A program made the position numbers and the translations under genes. A DNA stretch of 64,000 nt, taken from positions 8,748,700 to 8,812,699 of the forward strand of contig OW388304.1 in the NCBI GenBank assembly GCA_936450465.1, written 5' to 3'. Numbering within the stretch: the stretch's first letter is position 1; each line of letters starts with the position of its first letter. Shown one piece after another: positions 1 to 16,767 of the stretch. The notes beneath the pieces are model-generated. The model ran no database searches and had not been told where the DNA came from. It saw only the letters and a program-made list of their open reading frames with translations. This DNA is from Gibbula magus. Its lineage: Eukaryota; Mollusca; Gastropoda; Trochida; Trochidae.

Positions 1-6214
<6,214 letters not shown>

Positions 6215-6223
6215 GTAAGTAGG

Positions 6224-6294
6224 CATTCTCTTCCCACAGAGGTTACTGATAGGATGGGAAATCTGAAGGGAGTTACCTCTGTGAGAAGAGAATG
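6224..6294. mobile_element. 71-bp hairpin micro-MITE with 9-bp target duplication
   Basis: Arms 6224-6247 and 6271-6294 are inverted with 22 of 24 bases matching (CATTCTCTTC...ACT), around a 23-base loop. The same 9 bases, GTAAGTAGG, flank it directly at 6215-6223 and 6295-6303. A 9-bp target duplication is typical of Mutator-like elements, so this may be a minimal MULE-derived MITE. A one-armed relative, TTCTCTCTTCACAGAGGTTA, occurs at 13094. Confidence 0.75.
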
Positions 6295-7034
6295 GTAAGT
6301 AGGCCTATATGCGGAGTATTTATAATCGCTCATTCATAATTTTGAAAATTGAAGAATTCAACTCTTTGAAATGATAACGTCCAAACAGGTTATACAAGTC
6401 AAAACTGTGTGTACAATGACAATGTGCCGTATCATATATTTATGTGTGTTTCTTCGTGTTGACATTTGTCCAAACATTACGGGAATATTGAAAAAGTCGA
6501 GATATACTCCGTATCTTTGGTTCTTACTATCCGTTACAACACCGTATGACTCCTATAACATACCCTGATGGAGAATGTATGTGTTTTCGTTTTGTTCCTC
6601 AAAAGCAATAATTGCAGCTGTGTGTCTATTTGGGGATTTAAAAAAATGTTTTGGTTTTCCATAAACACAAATATAAAAAAAATAAAAGAGGCTGTGCTTT
6701 TATTCATAAAGAAGTTTAAAAAAAAATCAATAAACTCTCATAAATTGTGTTCATGAATCAAATAAAGGTGGACGTATATATAGGTATATAGAAAACATTG
6801 AAACAGCAATTATTATTACACAGAACAAGTTTTTGCCACTATAACATGGCAATGTCCCCAGCCGGTAATATTGAGTTTAAAAGACACATCATTTGGTCAA
6901 AATGAGCTACTTCATATATTGCATTACTGGTAAAAAGTGTCGTGATGATCAGCGTTAACAAGAGTTAAAAGGTGGTCAAAGTGTCGGTGACCTTGAAAAT
7001 AAGGCCATGGTCACTAAAATCGACTGGCGTCTGC

Positions 7035-7520
7035 GTCTTCCCCCAATGTAGGCTGACAACCAAAGCTTTGCGGGAGACATAATGTTTTCGCCTCCGTCCG
7101 TGATTCCGTGCTTCCATCCTTACGTGATTCCGAAATGCTTTCGTTACCGGGCCATATCTAAAAAGAACATTTAATATTTTTTTCACGAAACCTGGTATGT
7201 GGTTAGACCTAGTGTTGGATTGGTGCCTTTTGCTACTTAGGTTACTCTGATTTTTATATTTTTCTGGTTTCCATGGAAACAGTTTGAACTTAGTGCACGA
7301 AGGGGTAGTGACCTTTTCCGGCCTCTTTCTCAAAATCTGTGCAGTATTTTTTCACGAAACCTGTAGTGTGGTTAGACCTAGTGTTGGGGTGGTGCCTTTT
7401 GCTACTTAGGTTATTCTGATTTTTATATTTTGTCTGGTTTCCATGGAAACAGTTTGAACTTATATTGTTTTTCACCTGTCCGTCTGTCCATCTGTCTGTC
7501 CGTCCTTGTGTTTGTCCACA
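7035..7520 (+). repeat. Module repeat R2 (AAAGCTTTGCGGGAGAC family)
   Basis: Starts at a conserved AAAGCTTTGCGGGAGAC followed by CCGTCCGTGATTCCG. It contains two tandem modules 169 bases apart (7181 and 7350), each with TTCACGAAACCTG, GGTTAGACCTAGTGTTGG and the palindrome GTTTCCATGGAAAC. It ends near a CCGTCTGTCC stretch. The overlapping open frames here are repeat shadows. A second copy is at 28696-29130. Confidence 0.75.
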
Positions 7521-8590
7521 CAAATTTTAACCGTGGCCATACATTTGGATTGCTCACAGCTAGGGTTTCCATACTTCGCATCCGGGGGCATCCGTGTTTA
7601 ACAAACACAGCTCGCTTTGATATAATGAGGAATACGCTGTAACAATTCATGACTGTGTGAGTTGCGCTTTTTTTGCGAAAATATCAGAATTTCGGTGTTT
7701 TGCCGAGGGTAAAAATGTAGGTGTATATAAATTCATTCAAACTAAAGACGGAAGGATAAACATATGTAGGAATTATGTTCTAGACTCTCCGATGAGTACT
7801 TTCATTCTCCATACAATTTATATATGAATGGATTATTTCCGTCATTCTGATTGGTCTTCTAGGTCACATGGCAGCACTGACGCCAAGCGATGTCAACCTG
7901 TGTGACGCTAAAAATCCGGTGGCTCAAAATAGCCTGGGGAGATCCCGGTCTTGAACTCCGTACTTCGCGTGTAGTACTGTAAATCAAGCGATAGGCATCG
8001 CTTCGTCTCTGTGACAGTGATGAATTAGAGTTACGGTACGTCCCTTTCGTATCAACAATATGACAGGCGACGGTAAAACGATACAACATCAAAGAAATAA
8101 ACTTCCAAATAAAGATTCGCCACTGTTTCTAATGAGGAAATAAACTTGCTGCTGAAAGAAAAAGGATGTGCCAATCAGTGCTGAGAAGACCATGAAGGCG
8201 TACCTAAACGAGAATTTGAAGAATATACTCGCCAAGTTTTATCCAAAGGTGGCAGAAGAGAACGGCTACGCAGTACTTTATTTTACCTTCATCATAGGAT
8301 TAACAGACATTAAGCACGTATCGGAAAAATATGTTAACATTGTTCATAGGCCTATATCGTAGCCATGACAAAGAAATTAAATGACTTATTTTAAATATTT
8401 TCGACAGTGATATTTTGAAATTGTTGAAATATTATTAACTATTAAAAGTACAAATTTAATTGATTCTAACATTAAACAATTGAATTTAAGCTCGATTTGT
8501 TTTCATTGAATCTTGATGTATCATGATGAAATCGTTCACCTCATACCTGTTACATTTCACAGCAGAATAGCAAGTTAAGACATTGTTCAT
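7521..8590. other. Non-coding stretch with weak frames
   Basis: A possible degenerate SINE-like block lies at about 7870-8030 (TCCCGGTCTTGAACTCC). A frame at 8153-8362 reads as plausible protein (K-A-Y-L-N-E-N-L-K-N) but is isolated and matches no family I know. Confidence 0.3.
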
Positions 8591-8748
8591 ATAATAAAAC
8601 AATTATAGACTTCAGACTCGGTTGATCCAATGATTTATCGACCTTGGACACATGATATTCACCTCTGCTTCGCCTCGGTGAATATCACGTGTCCAAGGTC
8701 GATAAATCATTGGATCAACCGAGTCTGAAGTCTATAATTGTTTATTAT
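8591..8748. repeat. 158-bp near-perfect palindrome
   Basis: Inverted arms of about 70 bases: 8591 onward ATAATAAAACAATTATAGAC, complemented by the stretch ending at 8748. The loop is about 13 bases (TCTGCTTCGCCTC). There is one indel and one mismatch in the arms. It probably derives from a foldback MITE. Confidence 0.85.
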
Positions 8749-9514
8749 CACTCATGCCATCATATCTCGTTGATATAGCTTTTAGAAAAAGGACCATTTC
8801 CTGAAATCAGTTTAAATTTGACCAAAGTTGAAATTTGCGTAAATCAGATTTTGTCTTAAAGGTCTGCAAACTGTAAGTGTGCGTCGCTACAGAATTATAT
8901 CGACAACATATTTACAAAGGCTAAACAAAGAGCAGTAACAACATTTTTATGAACAGTTTTCTATTAGAGTATATTTGGGAGAATTGCGTTGTGTGTCACA
9001 ACTTAACACTCTTTACGACAAAACCAATGCGAATTGTCGACAATGACCAATGTAGCATCGAGTACTTCGATACTTTCTTTTCTAACTCACTGTACGTTAT
9101 ATTGTTAAATTAAATTGTCAATCACTTTCATCATCTGGATAAAACAGAATTAAGGTAGGCTCGGCGTCTGTAGTGTCTAAACGCGAACTCGTTAAATTAA
9201 ATTGGGTTTCTCTGCGCTTCTGTTGCCATTATTATTTCTTGTACATGTACATGTTTAAAATAATTATTTCGTAGCCATCAATTACACAATTTCAGAAATG
9301 ATGAATAGCTTTGTCAAGAACTGAAGTTCGTTGATCATTACATGGCCTGTTGTGTGGATTGATTGGGCATCTTACTTTAGCAAAGAACTTCACTTTTCTC
9401 CTGATGTAACGGCATCGTGATGAGAGGAATGAGAATTTTGTCACGTCAATGATATTCCCTCACACTCGGAATGAAGTGAAAAAGATGATAATTAGAGAAA
9501 AGTAGTCCGGCCAT
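8749..9514. other. Non-coding flank
   Basis: AT-rich sequence with no gene or repeat that I can support, ending at the duplication breakpoint. Confidence 0.4.
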
Positions 9515-10307
9515 ATGATAATTACAAGGTGCGCTGAAAGCTAGAAATGTTCCTTGAACAAAACTCTTGAAACTCATGTCTCGGGTTATCTTAACATGGT
9601 AAATCATAAAATGAAATGATACCAAGATTATCTCTGATATTTTTGCATTATTTGATAATGAAGTACCTCCGTTTTGATGGGGAATGAATCCATGATGCAA
9701 AATGAAAAATTGATTGCAACAAGGTTATCATTGATGAAGCAAACTATGCATATTTAGTTATTTCGTACATGTTGATTTCGGATATTACACAAGCAAACAA
9801 AAATGCATTGATCACGATGTCGAAAAATCTTTGAGCTAATACGGCTTTGTTGTAGATACGCCCCTCGACAGCTTGCTTAAAAATCGAATATCATTTGAAT
9901 ACATAGACGTATATTAGATGTAACCGCAGTGCTAAACACCATGGCTCAAGCAGTCATCAGTTAGTGTAACTGACTGCTAACTCATTGCAGCTATGGGATG
10001 ATTTCTCCAATCGATGATGAGATTTACTCTCGTACGCATCTAGTCTGCGAGCTTCTTGTTTACAGGCAGTCTTCGAATGAGTCTCCTAGCACTGACATTA
10101 GCGTGTGCACAGATTGTGAATCGAACCTGACTGCTGGTGGACAACTTACATAGTTGCCGAATTTCTGCTGTTCAACCTTGGTGTTGAATCTAAATGAATT
10201 ATTCAGAGGGAAAATGAACAAATCTGTACCGGAAGAACCATTTCAGCGGGTAGAAATGTAGATACTCAAAAGGAAGACTTTTGTAGTTAGGGTTCCCAAG
10301 TTTGAAG

Positions 10308-10518
10308 ATGGAGGCTGACAGTATTGACCCGACCCGGGTTTGGATATCTAGCACTCTCCTCGTTCTTGTCATCGTGGGAAATGTCCGACTCTTGGTGTAC
10401 TCACATCGGAACATTCAGTCTAACTGTCCTCTCAAGAATGTGCTACCGATCCTGTGTCTCTCCTCCCTTTTCGCAGGGATTACTGGTTTCTCTGGGACGC
10501 TCATGTCTGCTTGGCCTG
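10308..10518 (+). CDS. Receptor exon 1 (distal duplicate copy, TM1-TM2)
   Basis: Identical to 16557-16767, with the same ATG, the same 211 bases and the same GTAAGT donor. It was copied by the 6,249-bp tandem duplication. It could act as an alternative first exon splicing over 25 kb to exon 2, giving the same protein. It could instead be silent, or the copy could be an assembly artefact. No acceptor is visible before the proximal exon 1, so the two copies would be alternatives rather than spliced together. A short upstream ORF begins at the ATG 85 bases before the start and ends before it. Confidence 0.6.
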
Positions 10519-11639
10519 GTAAGTTGATGAATGGGTTATTGTCTGCGAACCCCTGCTTCAATTACACTTGTAATATTGCTGATCAATCAAGCAGCCTAAT
10601 ATAAATGTGTTTACATATTACCTTCATTATATCTGTATAAAACAACTTGTTTTAATAATCATGTAGGCACCCATGTACAACTAAATCAGTAACTTCAAAT
10701 AACGAAGATCAGTTTAAAATCTGTTAAACTCTTGTAGATTTTGAAAAATTCGATTCAAGATACAAAACATTTAAAGGGGCAAGGGGCTAGAACGTTTTAT
10801 AATGGAAATAAAGAAATCTCACAAAATGGAAAAGAAATGTTGCCAATCGCAGACCGATCCTCCAGGGACCCCAATCAATAAAAATAGTTCCTTAACGAAT
10901 AGGTCATGGTTTGATGAAGCAACGCGGATCCATTTCCCATCTTCGAATTATTAAAACCTTTCACATTAGACCGCTAGCAGTTTTCGTTTTATGAGTAACG
11001 CCGTTTTCTACAACCGCGGATGGGCTGTTATAGCCTAATTGGTAAACATACATAAACGTTCTTCAGTGTCGTTAAATTGTGCAGTATGTATGATGTAGAA
11101 CAATTAAAGTCCCCGAGTTAATTTTCCCCCTCCCATCATGGTTATTCAAAACTCCTAATCACATGAAGTTGTCATATCGGCCTCATACCATCATACCATC
11201 ATACCCAGATATACAGATACATTACACTATTTATAAATGCATTAAAGAATTAATGGAACACATGTGCACGTATATTTGAAACCCTGTGTGAAAGAGTACT
11301 TATATTAAAAAAACTTATCGCCCATTCCGTTATCGACGCCATCTTATTACATTGGTGAAATGAAAGCAAACGTTATGAATATTTAATGGCCCTGGACGAT
11401 ATCAGTGAATGTGAGGTGCTGAACATACGTTCACAGGGAGGCATTACCTTTATCGGCTTGTGCAAACTGTTATCTGTTTTGCAGTACTGGTTCGATAAGG
11501 GTTTAAATTAAATAACGAAAACAGCGTCCCCATAAATTTTTAATTTCATGTGGGTTATTTATGCATTTATAAATAATTCTGATATAATATATTTTTTCTT
11601 TTCTGTTTTGATATTCGAATGAGATCTACTTCACATGTA
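10519..11639 (+). other. Intronic sequence after exon 1 copy 1
   Basis: Begins with the GTAAGT donor. It contains a small triplicated CATACCAT motif near 11187 and no coding signal. The same sequence recurs at 16768-17888. Confidence 0.5.
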
Positions 11640-12440
11640 CCTGAAAGGCCCGATGGGCTTATGGCATGGCATGGTGTCCGGCGTCCGTCCATCCGTCCGT
11701 AAACTTTTCGCTTTTTCGACTTCTTCTCCAGAACTAACTCCACAGAGCTGAAATTTTATGTGCAGACTCCTTGGCCAATGGGGATTCTAAATTGTATATT
11801 TCCTTAAAAACCTATTTTCATCTTCTTCTCCAGTTCCAAAAGGTCTAGAGAGCTGAAAAGTTGTGTGCAGACTCCTTGGCCAATGGGGATTCTAAATTGT
11901 AGTTTTCGTGACCCCGTGACCCCAAATGGGGTCACATGGGTCACAACCTTAAAAACCTATTTTCATCTTCTTCTCCAGTTCCAAAAGGTCTAGAGAGCTG
12001 AAAAGTTGTGTGCAGACTCCTTGGCCAATGGGGATTCTAAATTGTAGATTTCGTGTCACATGCTAAAAAAACCTATTTTCATCTTCTTCTCCAGTTCCAA
12101 AATGTCTAGAGAGCTGAAAAGATGTGTGCAGACTCCTTGGCCAATTGGGATTCTAAATTGTAGATTTTGTGACCCCAATCTAGGTTTTCTCCAGTTTATA
12201 TGTAAAGCTCTAGAAAGGTGAAATGTTGTGTAGAGATACTTTGGTCAAAGGTGATTCTTAATTGTAGGATTGGTGACACTGTGACTTCAAATGTGGGTCA
12301 CAGGGGTCATGATCTAAAACCCATATTATTTTTACTTTTTGACAATGTATTACTTGAGATAACTTGGATATTCAACCTTAGATAATAAATCAATGAAATA
12401 CTGATGAGCTACAGAGCACATGGCTCTATTTTTATACAAA
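11640..12440 (+). repeat. Module repeat R1 cluster (CCTTGGCCAATGGGG family)
   Basis: Begins CTGAAAGGCCCGATGGGCTT and ends ...ACATGGCTCTATTTTTAT. Inside are four or five tandem modules of roughly 120-130 bases. Each runs from a 'TTCTTCTCCAGTTCC' segment through 'GAGAGCTGAAA' to 'CTCCTTGGCCAATGGGGATTC'. The first module follows a CCGTCCGTCCATCCGT stretch. It is non-coding. Related inverted copies occur at 39256-39705, 43690-44165 and 48890-49135. Confidence 0.75.
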
Positions 12441-13151
12441 TGCTGCATTTTATCGTTGGACAGGGGGAAACTTTTTCTGTTGCATTTTAGACAGATATAG
12501 GTTTGTATTATTACCGAACACTCTCCATGTTGGCGAAAGATTGTTCATAACGAAGGACATGGCGAGGAAATTAAGCTTGCTGCTAGACATAATCAATATA
12601 TTCTAAGACGATATGTGTACCAAACAAGTTGGGGGTTTACTCTGCATCGATGTAATCCACTGAGTTATTCAAACATTGTATACAGGGCTGCATTGTCCAT
12701 AAAGTTTATGTTATGACTACATATTCGTGTGAAGCTTCTGATCGAATTGGTGCGGGTAATGTCAGAGTATTTGGATACGTAGTCGGAAGAATTGCTATTG
12801 AAAACTTGGAGAAGTCTTTCCGTTACCACTGGAAGTGTTTATTAGTTTCGCGACTTTAGCCCATTGTAATCGGAGTATACATATTGTGGGTCTTCATTAC
12901 AAAAACATGCACTTCTGAAATAAAACACATTCGAGCATCTGTAACACATTTATAAATTATATGTGATAGCTTTGATATACAATAGGTCAGCAGAAAGGTT
13001 AAATACATTGACTTTTTGTACATATGTTTTTAGACGTATAGTTAGTCATTCTCGCAGTGGTTACCATAACCCCCCACGTAACCTTTGTTACCGTTCTCTC
13101 TTCACAGAGGTTACTCCACTCACTTCTTCTATCCTGATCTTTGGTGAATAT

Positions 13152-14843
13152 AAATAGAGGTTATCATGAGAGTGTGTTTTGGGATGGTCAATATCCTGCA
13201 TTAGGAATAAACATTCTATTTTGCGAGCCTTGGCGAGCAAAATACATTGTGTTTATTCCTAATGCAGGATATTTACCATCCCAAAACACACGAGCATGAT
13301 AACTTCTTTATCATACAATGTCATTCTTCATTCATTTTGTGCAAAACAGCATGACAGCATTAATTTCAAGTTGAACTTTACTGTAAATACGCGTATTGAT
13401 ATATGCAAATGAACTGTGTGCTATTCTCACAGTAAAATGACACAAAATAACGCCTCCTAAATTAAAGTAATTGTTTTTTTTTGACATGATCTTTATTTTC
13501 AATGTTTTTATACGTTTTAAAATACGTTATTCAAATGAAAAATATTTAAGGTGAGGACAACGAATTCGAACTCGCGTCCTTTCGTTTAATCAAAGGGGAG
13601 TAGATCTTGAAGGGGCGAGAGTTGCTTCCCTTCCGCCCGGTTGCAAATGGCGACGAACACATCACACGGAGAGCTAAACTGAATGTTAGGCAGCGAATTC
13701 TAAAATCTCCTTTACAAAAGTCACAATATAGAACAGTAAAGATTGACGTTCGATAAATGCATAATATTATGTAAAGTTCTCAAACTGCCTTTGTTACCTG
13801 TGAGTATTTATAAAGTGTTTACTCTGTAGTTTTCGACTCGCGAGTCGCGATGAACATGTTTGGCACTGCTTGATCATACATTGTTTCCTTAATATGCATT
13901 GCACTATGTTTGATTTGTCATTTCTCAAATTTATGTAGATCTATATGAAATGAAGACTGAAATATGTCTATATACATGAAGCTATTACGCTATTACAACT
14001 GTTACGGTTATTACAGGCGTTCGAAATGTTAATGATTGCGACGTCATTTTCAAAAGAAGTTCCGTCACTTGACCTCAGCAATTTGCATCTTTATCCGTAT
14101 ATGACCCCAACGGATACCGAAAATATCCGTTGCCTTTATCCTGCCGAGAACACCATCCATTGTATGATAAGGCACTTTATCATACAATGGATAGTGTTCT
14201 TGGCAGAATAAAGGCAACGGATATTTTCGATATATTCTTTTGAAAATTTAAATGACGTCACAAGCGTTGACATTTCGAACGCCTGTAACAACGGATAGAC
14301 CTTGTGTAAAGGGTATTTGAGAATTGGCAGATTAACATTCAGTTTAGCTCTCTGTGTGATATATGAGTCGCCATTTGCAACCGAGCGGAAGGGACGTAAC
14401 TCTCGTGACTAAATGGGATAGACTCGCCCACATGATTTCACGCAAGCGACAGGACACTAGTTCGATTTCGCCTTCCTAACGCTTCATATATTTCAATCAA
14501 AAACATTCTTTTTTAAAAACGTATTAAAACATTAAAACTTAAATTAATGCCAAAATTACAATAATCTCATTTGAAATCATCATTTAGGACGCATTATTTT
14601 GTGTCCTTTTTTCGAGAGAATTGGACGCTGTTCATTTGCATATATCAATTCGATAGTTGAAGAAAAGTTCAACTTTGAAATTTATGTTGTCAAGCCGTTC
14701 TTCGCAAAATGAATGAAGAATGACATGCTGCATTAGAAATAAACACTATGTATTTAGCTCGCCAAGGCTCGCAAAATACATTGTTTATTCCTAATGCAGG
14801 ATATTGACCATCCCAAAACACACACTCAGGATAACCTCTATTT
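13152..14843. mobile_element. 1.7-kb foldback (long inverted-repeat) element, copy 1
   Basis: The ends are inverted copies (AAATAGAGGTTAT at 13152, its complement at 14831-14843). Pairing continues inward: the AATGCAGGATAT blocks, the ATTCTTCATTCATTTTG block at 13322 against 14707-14724, and the TTGCAAATGGCGAC block at 13643 against 14371. The centre is a tight palindrome at about 14115-14235 with a short loop near 14175. The arms are unequal (about 1.0 and 0.67 kb), so one has gained or lost DNA. Smaller hairpins sit inside, for example 13179-13286. No transposase was seen, so it is a non-autonomous foldback or MITE-like element. Confidence 0.8.
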
Positions 14844-16556
14844 CTTAGCAAGAAATAGATAATCCTTTAAGTTATTAATTGCCACACGAAATTGCCAACG
14901 TTTAGCAAACGGCGACGTTGTTTCAAACTGAATATTCCGTAACTGTGGAAATGACTCGATTTTAATCATCTGTTCAATGGGCACATGTGTATTCACAAGA
15001 TAAGAAGTCGGTAGATGATGATGTTTGGCTGGACACAAATAATAACGTTACCAGTGTTGCAACTTTCACCGCCAGGGAATAGTGCGTGAATCGTGAGATA
15101 TACAGGTGCACGGGTCCAAATCGGGTGGACGCCCTGTTACAAGTGGCGTATCTTCTCTTCGTCCTAAATCAGCGACTTAAATTGTTTCCAACTGAGCATT
15201 CGTTCTGATCCCGTATAGACCGTTGAAAAGACAGGAGTTCCTACACCAATGCGACGAGCAGTCAACCGGACATGTATACGGCGAGTGAGTATTGGATAGA
15301 AATAAGGACGGCACCCGGATTGTAAACTTTCATCGCTTGGAGATTTTGCTAGATTAAGCAGATAGTATCGCCCACTTGTTGATTGTATTACGTGGGAAGA
15401 CATTACTTGAGTAACCTATGCGTGGAGACTATGCTTATTCCTTGATGATTCTACTTCCTTTCTGTGTCGAGAGATAGCTCATAACGTTTGACCAGATTGT
15501 TTTATTTCGGAGGGGCCTAATCGAGAATAACATTAAGATTTCATAATCAATTTCCCGATATGTCATTGAATTATCCATGTTCACGAAGCCAAAGGGATAT
15601 TTGTTATTCTACCATAGCTACTGTGAAAAATCAGAGACGGTATAATTTAGTTATACATTGCTCTGTTTACTTCGACTTTTGCGCAAAAATACACATGTTG
15701 CCAAGCAACGATAGCAAATGCGTTGATTCTACAAATGCCTGCATGTACGAAGATGTTAACAAAATGATAACTACAAGGTGCGCTGAAAGCTAGAAATGTT
15801 CCTTGAACAAAACTCTTGAAACTCATGTCTCGGGTTATCTTAACATGGTAAATCATAAAATGAAATGATACCAAGATTATCTCTGATATTTTTGCATTAT
15901 TTGATAATGAAGTACCTCCGTTTTGATGGGGAATGAATCCATGATGCAAAATGAAAAATTGATTGCAACAAGGTTATCATTGATGAAGCAAACTATGCAT
16001 ATTTAGTTATTTCGTACATGTTGATTTCGGATATTACACAAGCAAACAAAAATGCATTGATCACGATGTCGAAAAATCTTTGAGCTAATACGGCTTTGTT
16101 GTAGATACGCCCCTCGACAGCTTGCTTAAAAATCGAATATCATTTGAATACATAGACGTATATTAGATGTAACCGCAGTGCTAAACACCATGGCTCAAGC
16201 AGTCATCAGTTAGTGTAACTGACTGCTAACTCATTGCAGCTATGGGATGATTTCTCCAATCGATGATGAGATTTACTCTCGTACGCATCTAGTCTGCGAG
16301 CTTCTTGTTTACAGGCAGTCTTCGAATGAGTCTCCTAGCACTGACATTAGCGTGTGCACAGATTGTGAATCGAACCTGACTGCTGGTGGACAACTTACAT
16401 AGTTGCCGAATTTCTGCTGTTCAACCTTGGTGTTGAATCTAAATGAATTATTCAGAGGGAAAATGAACAAATCTGTACCGGAAGAACCATTTCAGCGGGT
16501 AGAAATGTAGATACTCAAAAGGAAGACTTTTGTAGTTAGGGTTCCCAAGTTTGAAG

Positions 16557-16767
16557 ATGGAGGCTGACAGTATTGACCCGACCCGGGTTTGGATATCTAG
16601 CACTCTCCTCGTTCTTGTCATCGTGGGAAATGTCCGACTCTTGGTGTACTCACATCGGAACATTCAGTCTAACTGTCCTCTCAAGAATGTGCTACCGATC
16701 CTGTGTCTCTCCTCCCTTTTCGCAGGGATTACTGGTTTCTCTGGGACGCTCATGTCTGCTTGGCCTG
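16557..16767 (+). CDS. Receptor exon 1 (proximal copy, TM1-TM2)
   Basis: Open from ATG through residue 70 plus one base, ending at the strong donor CCTG|GTAAGT. It encodes a short N-terminus of about 10 residues, TM1 with the G-N pair, a basic first intracellular loop (S-H-R-N) and TM2 ending M-S-A-W-P. The usual TM2 Asp (2.50) is absent. The leftover G joins AT of exon 2 to make D71. This copy is nearest to exon 2 (intron of 18.9 kb). It is base-for-base the same as 10308-10518. Confidence 0.75.

Noticed and set aside
7859..8092. Minus-strand 77-codon frame
   Set aside because: It lies in what looks like a decayed SINE-like block. Codon content gives no support.
8153..8362. Possible small exon (K-A-Y-L-N-E-N-L-K-N...)
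   Set aside because: Isolated, with no family recognised and no linked exons or convincing splice sites.
10302..10604. Receptor exon read through to 100 codons
   Set aside because: The extra residues lie past a strong GTAAGT donor in intron 1, and the frame's first codon is TTG. The ATG at 10308 and the splice at 10518 fit the downstream exons.
12963..13157. 64-codon frame before the foldback
   Set aside because: It overlaps repeat-derived hairpin sequence and shows no motif.
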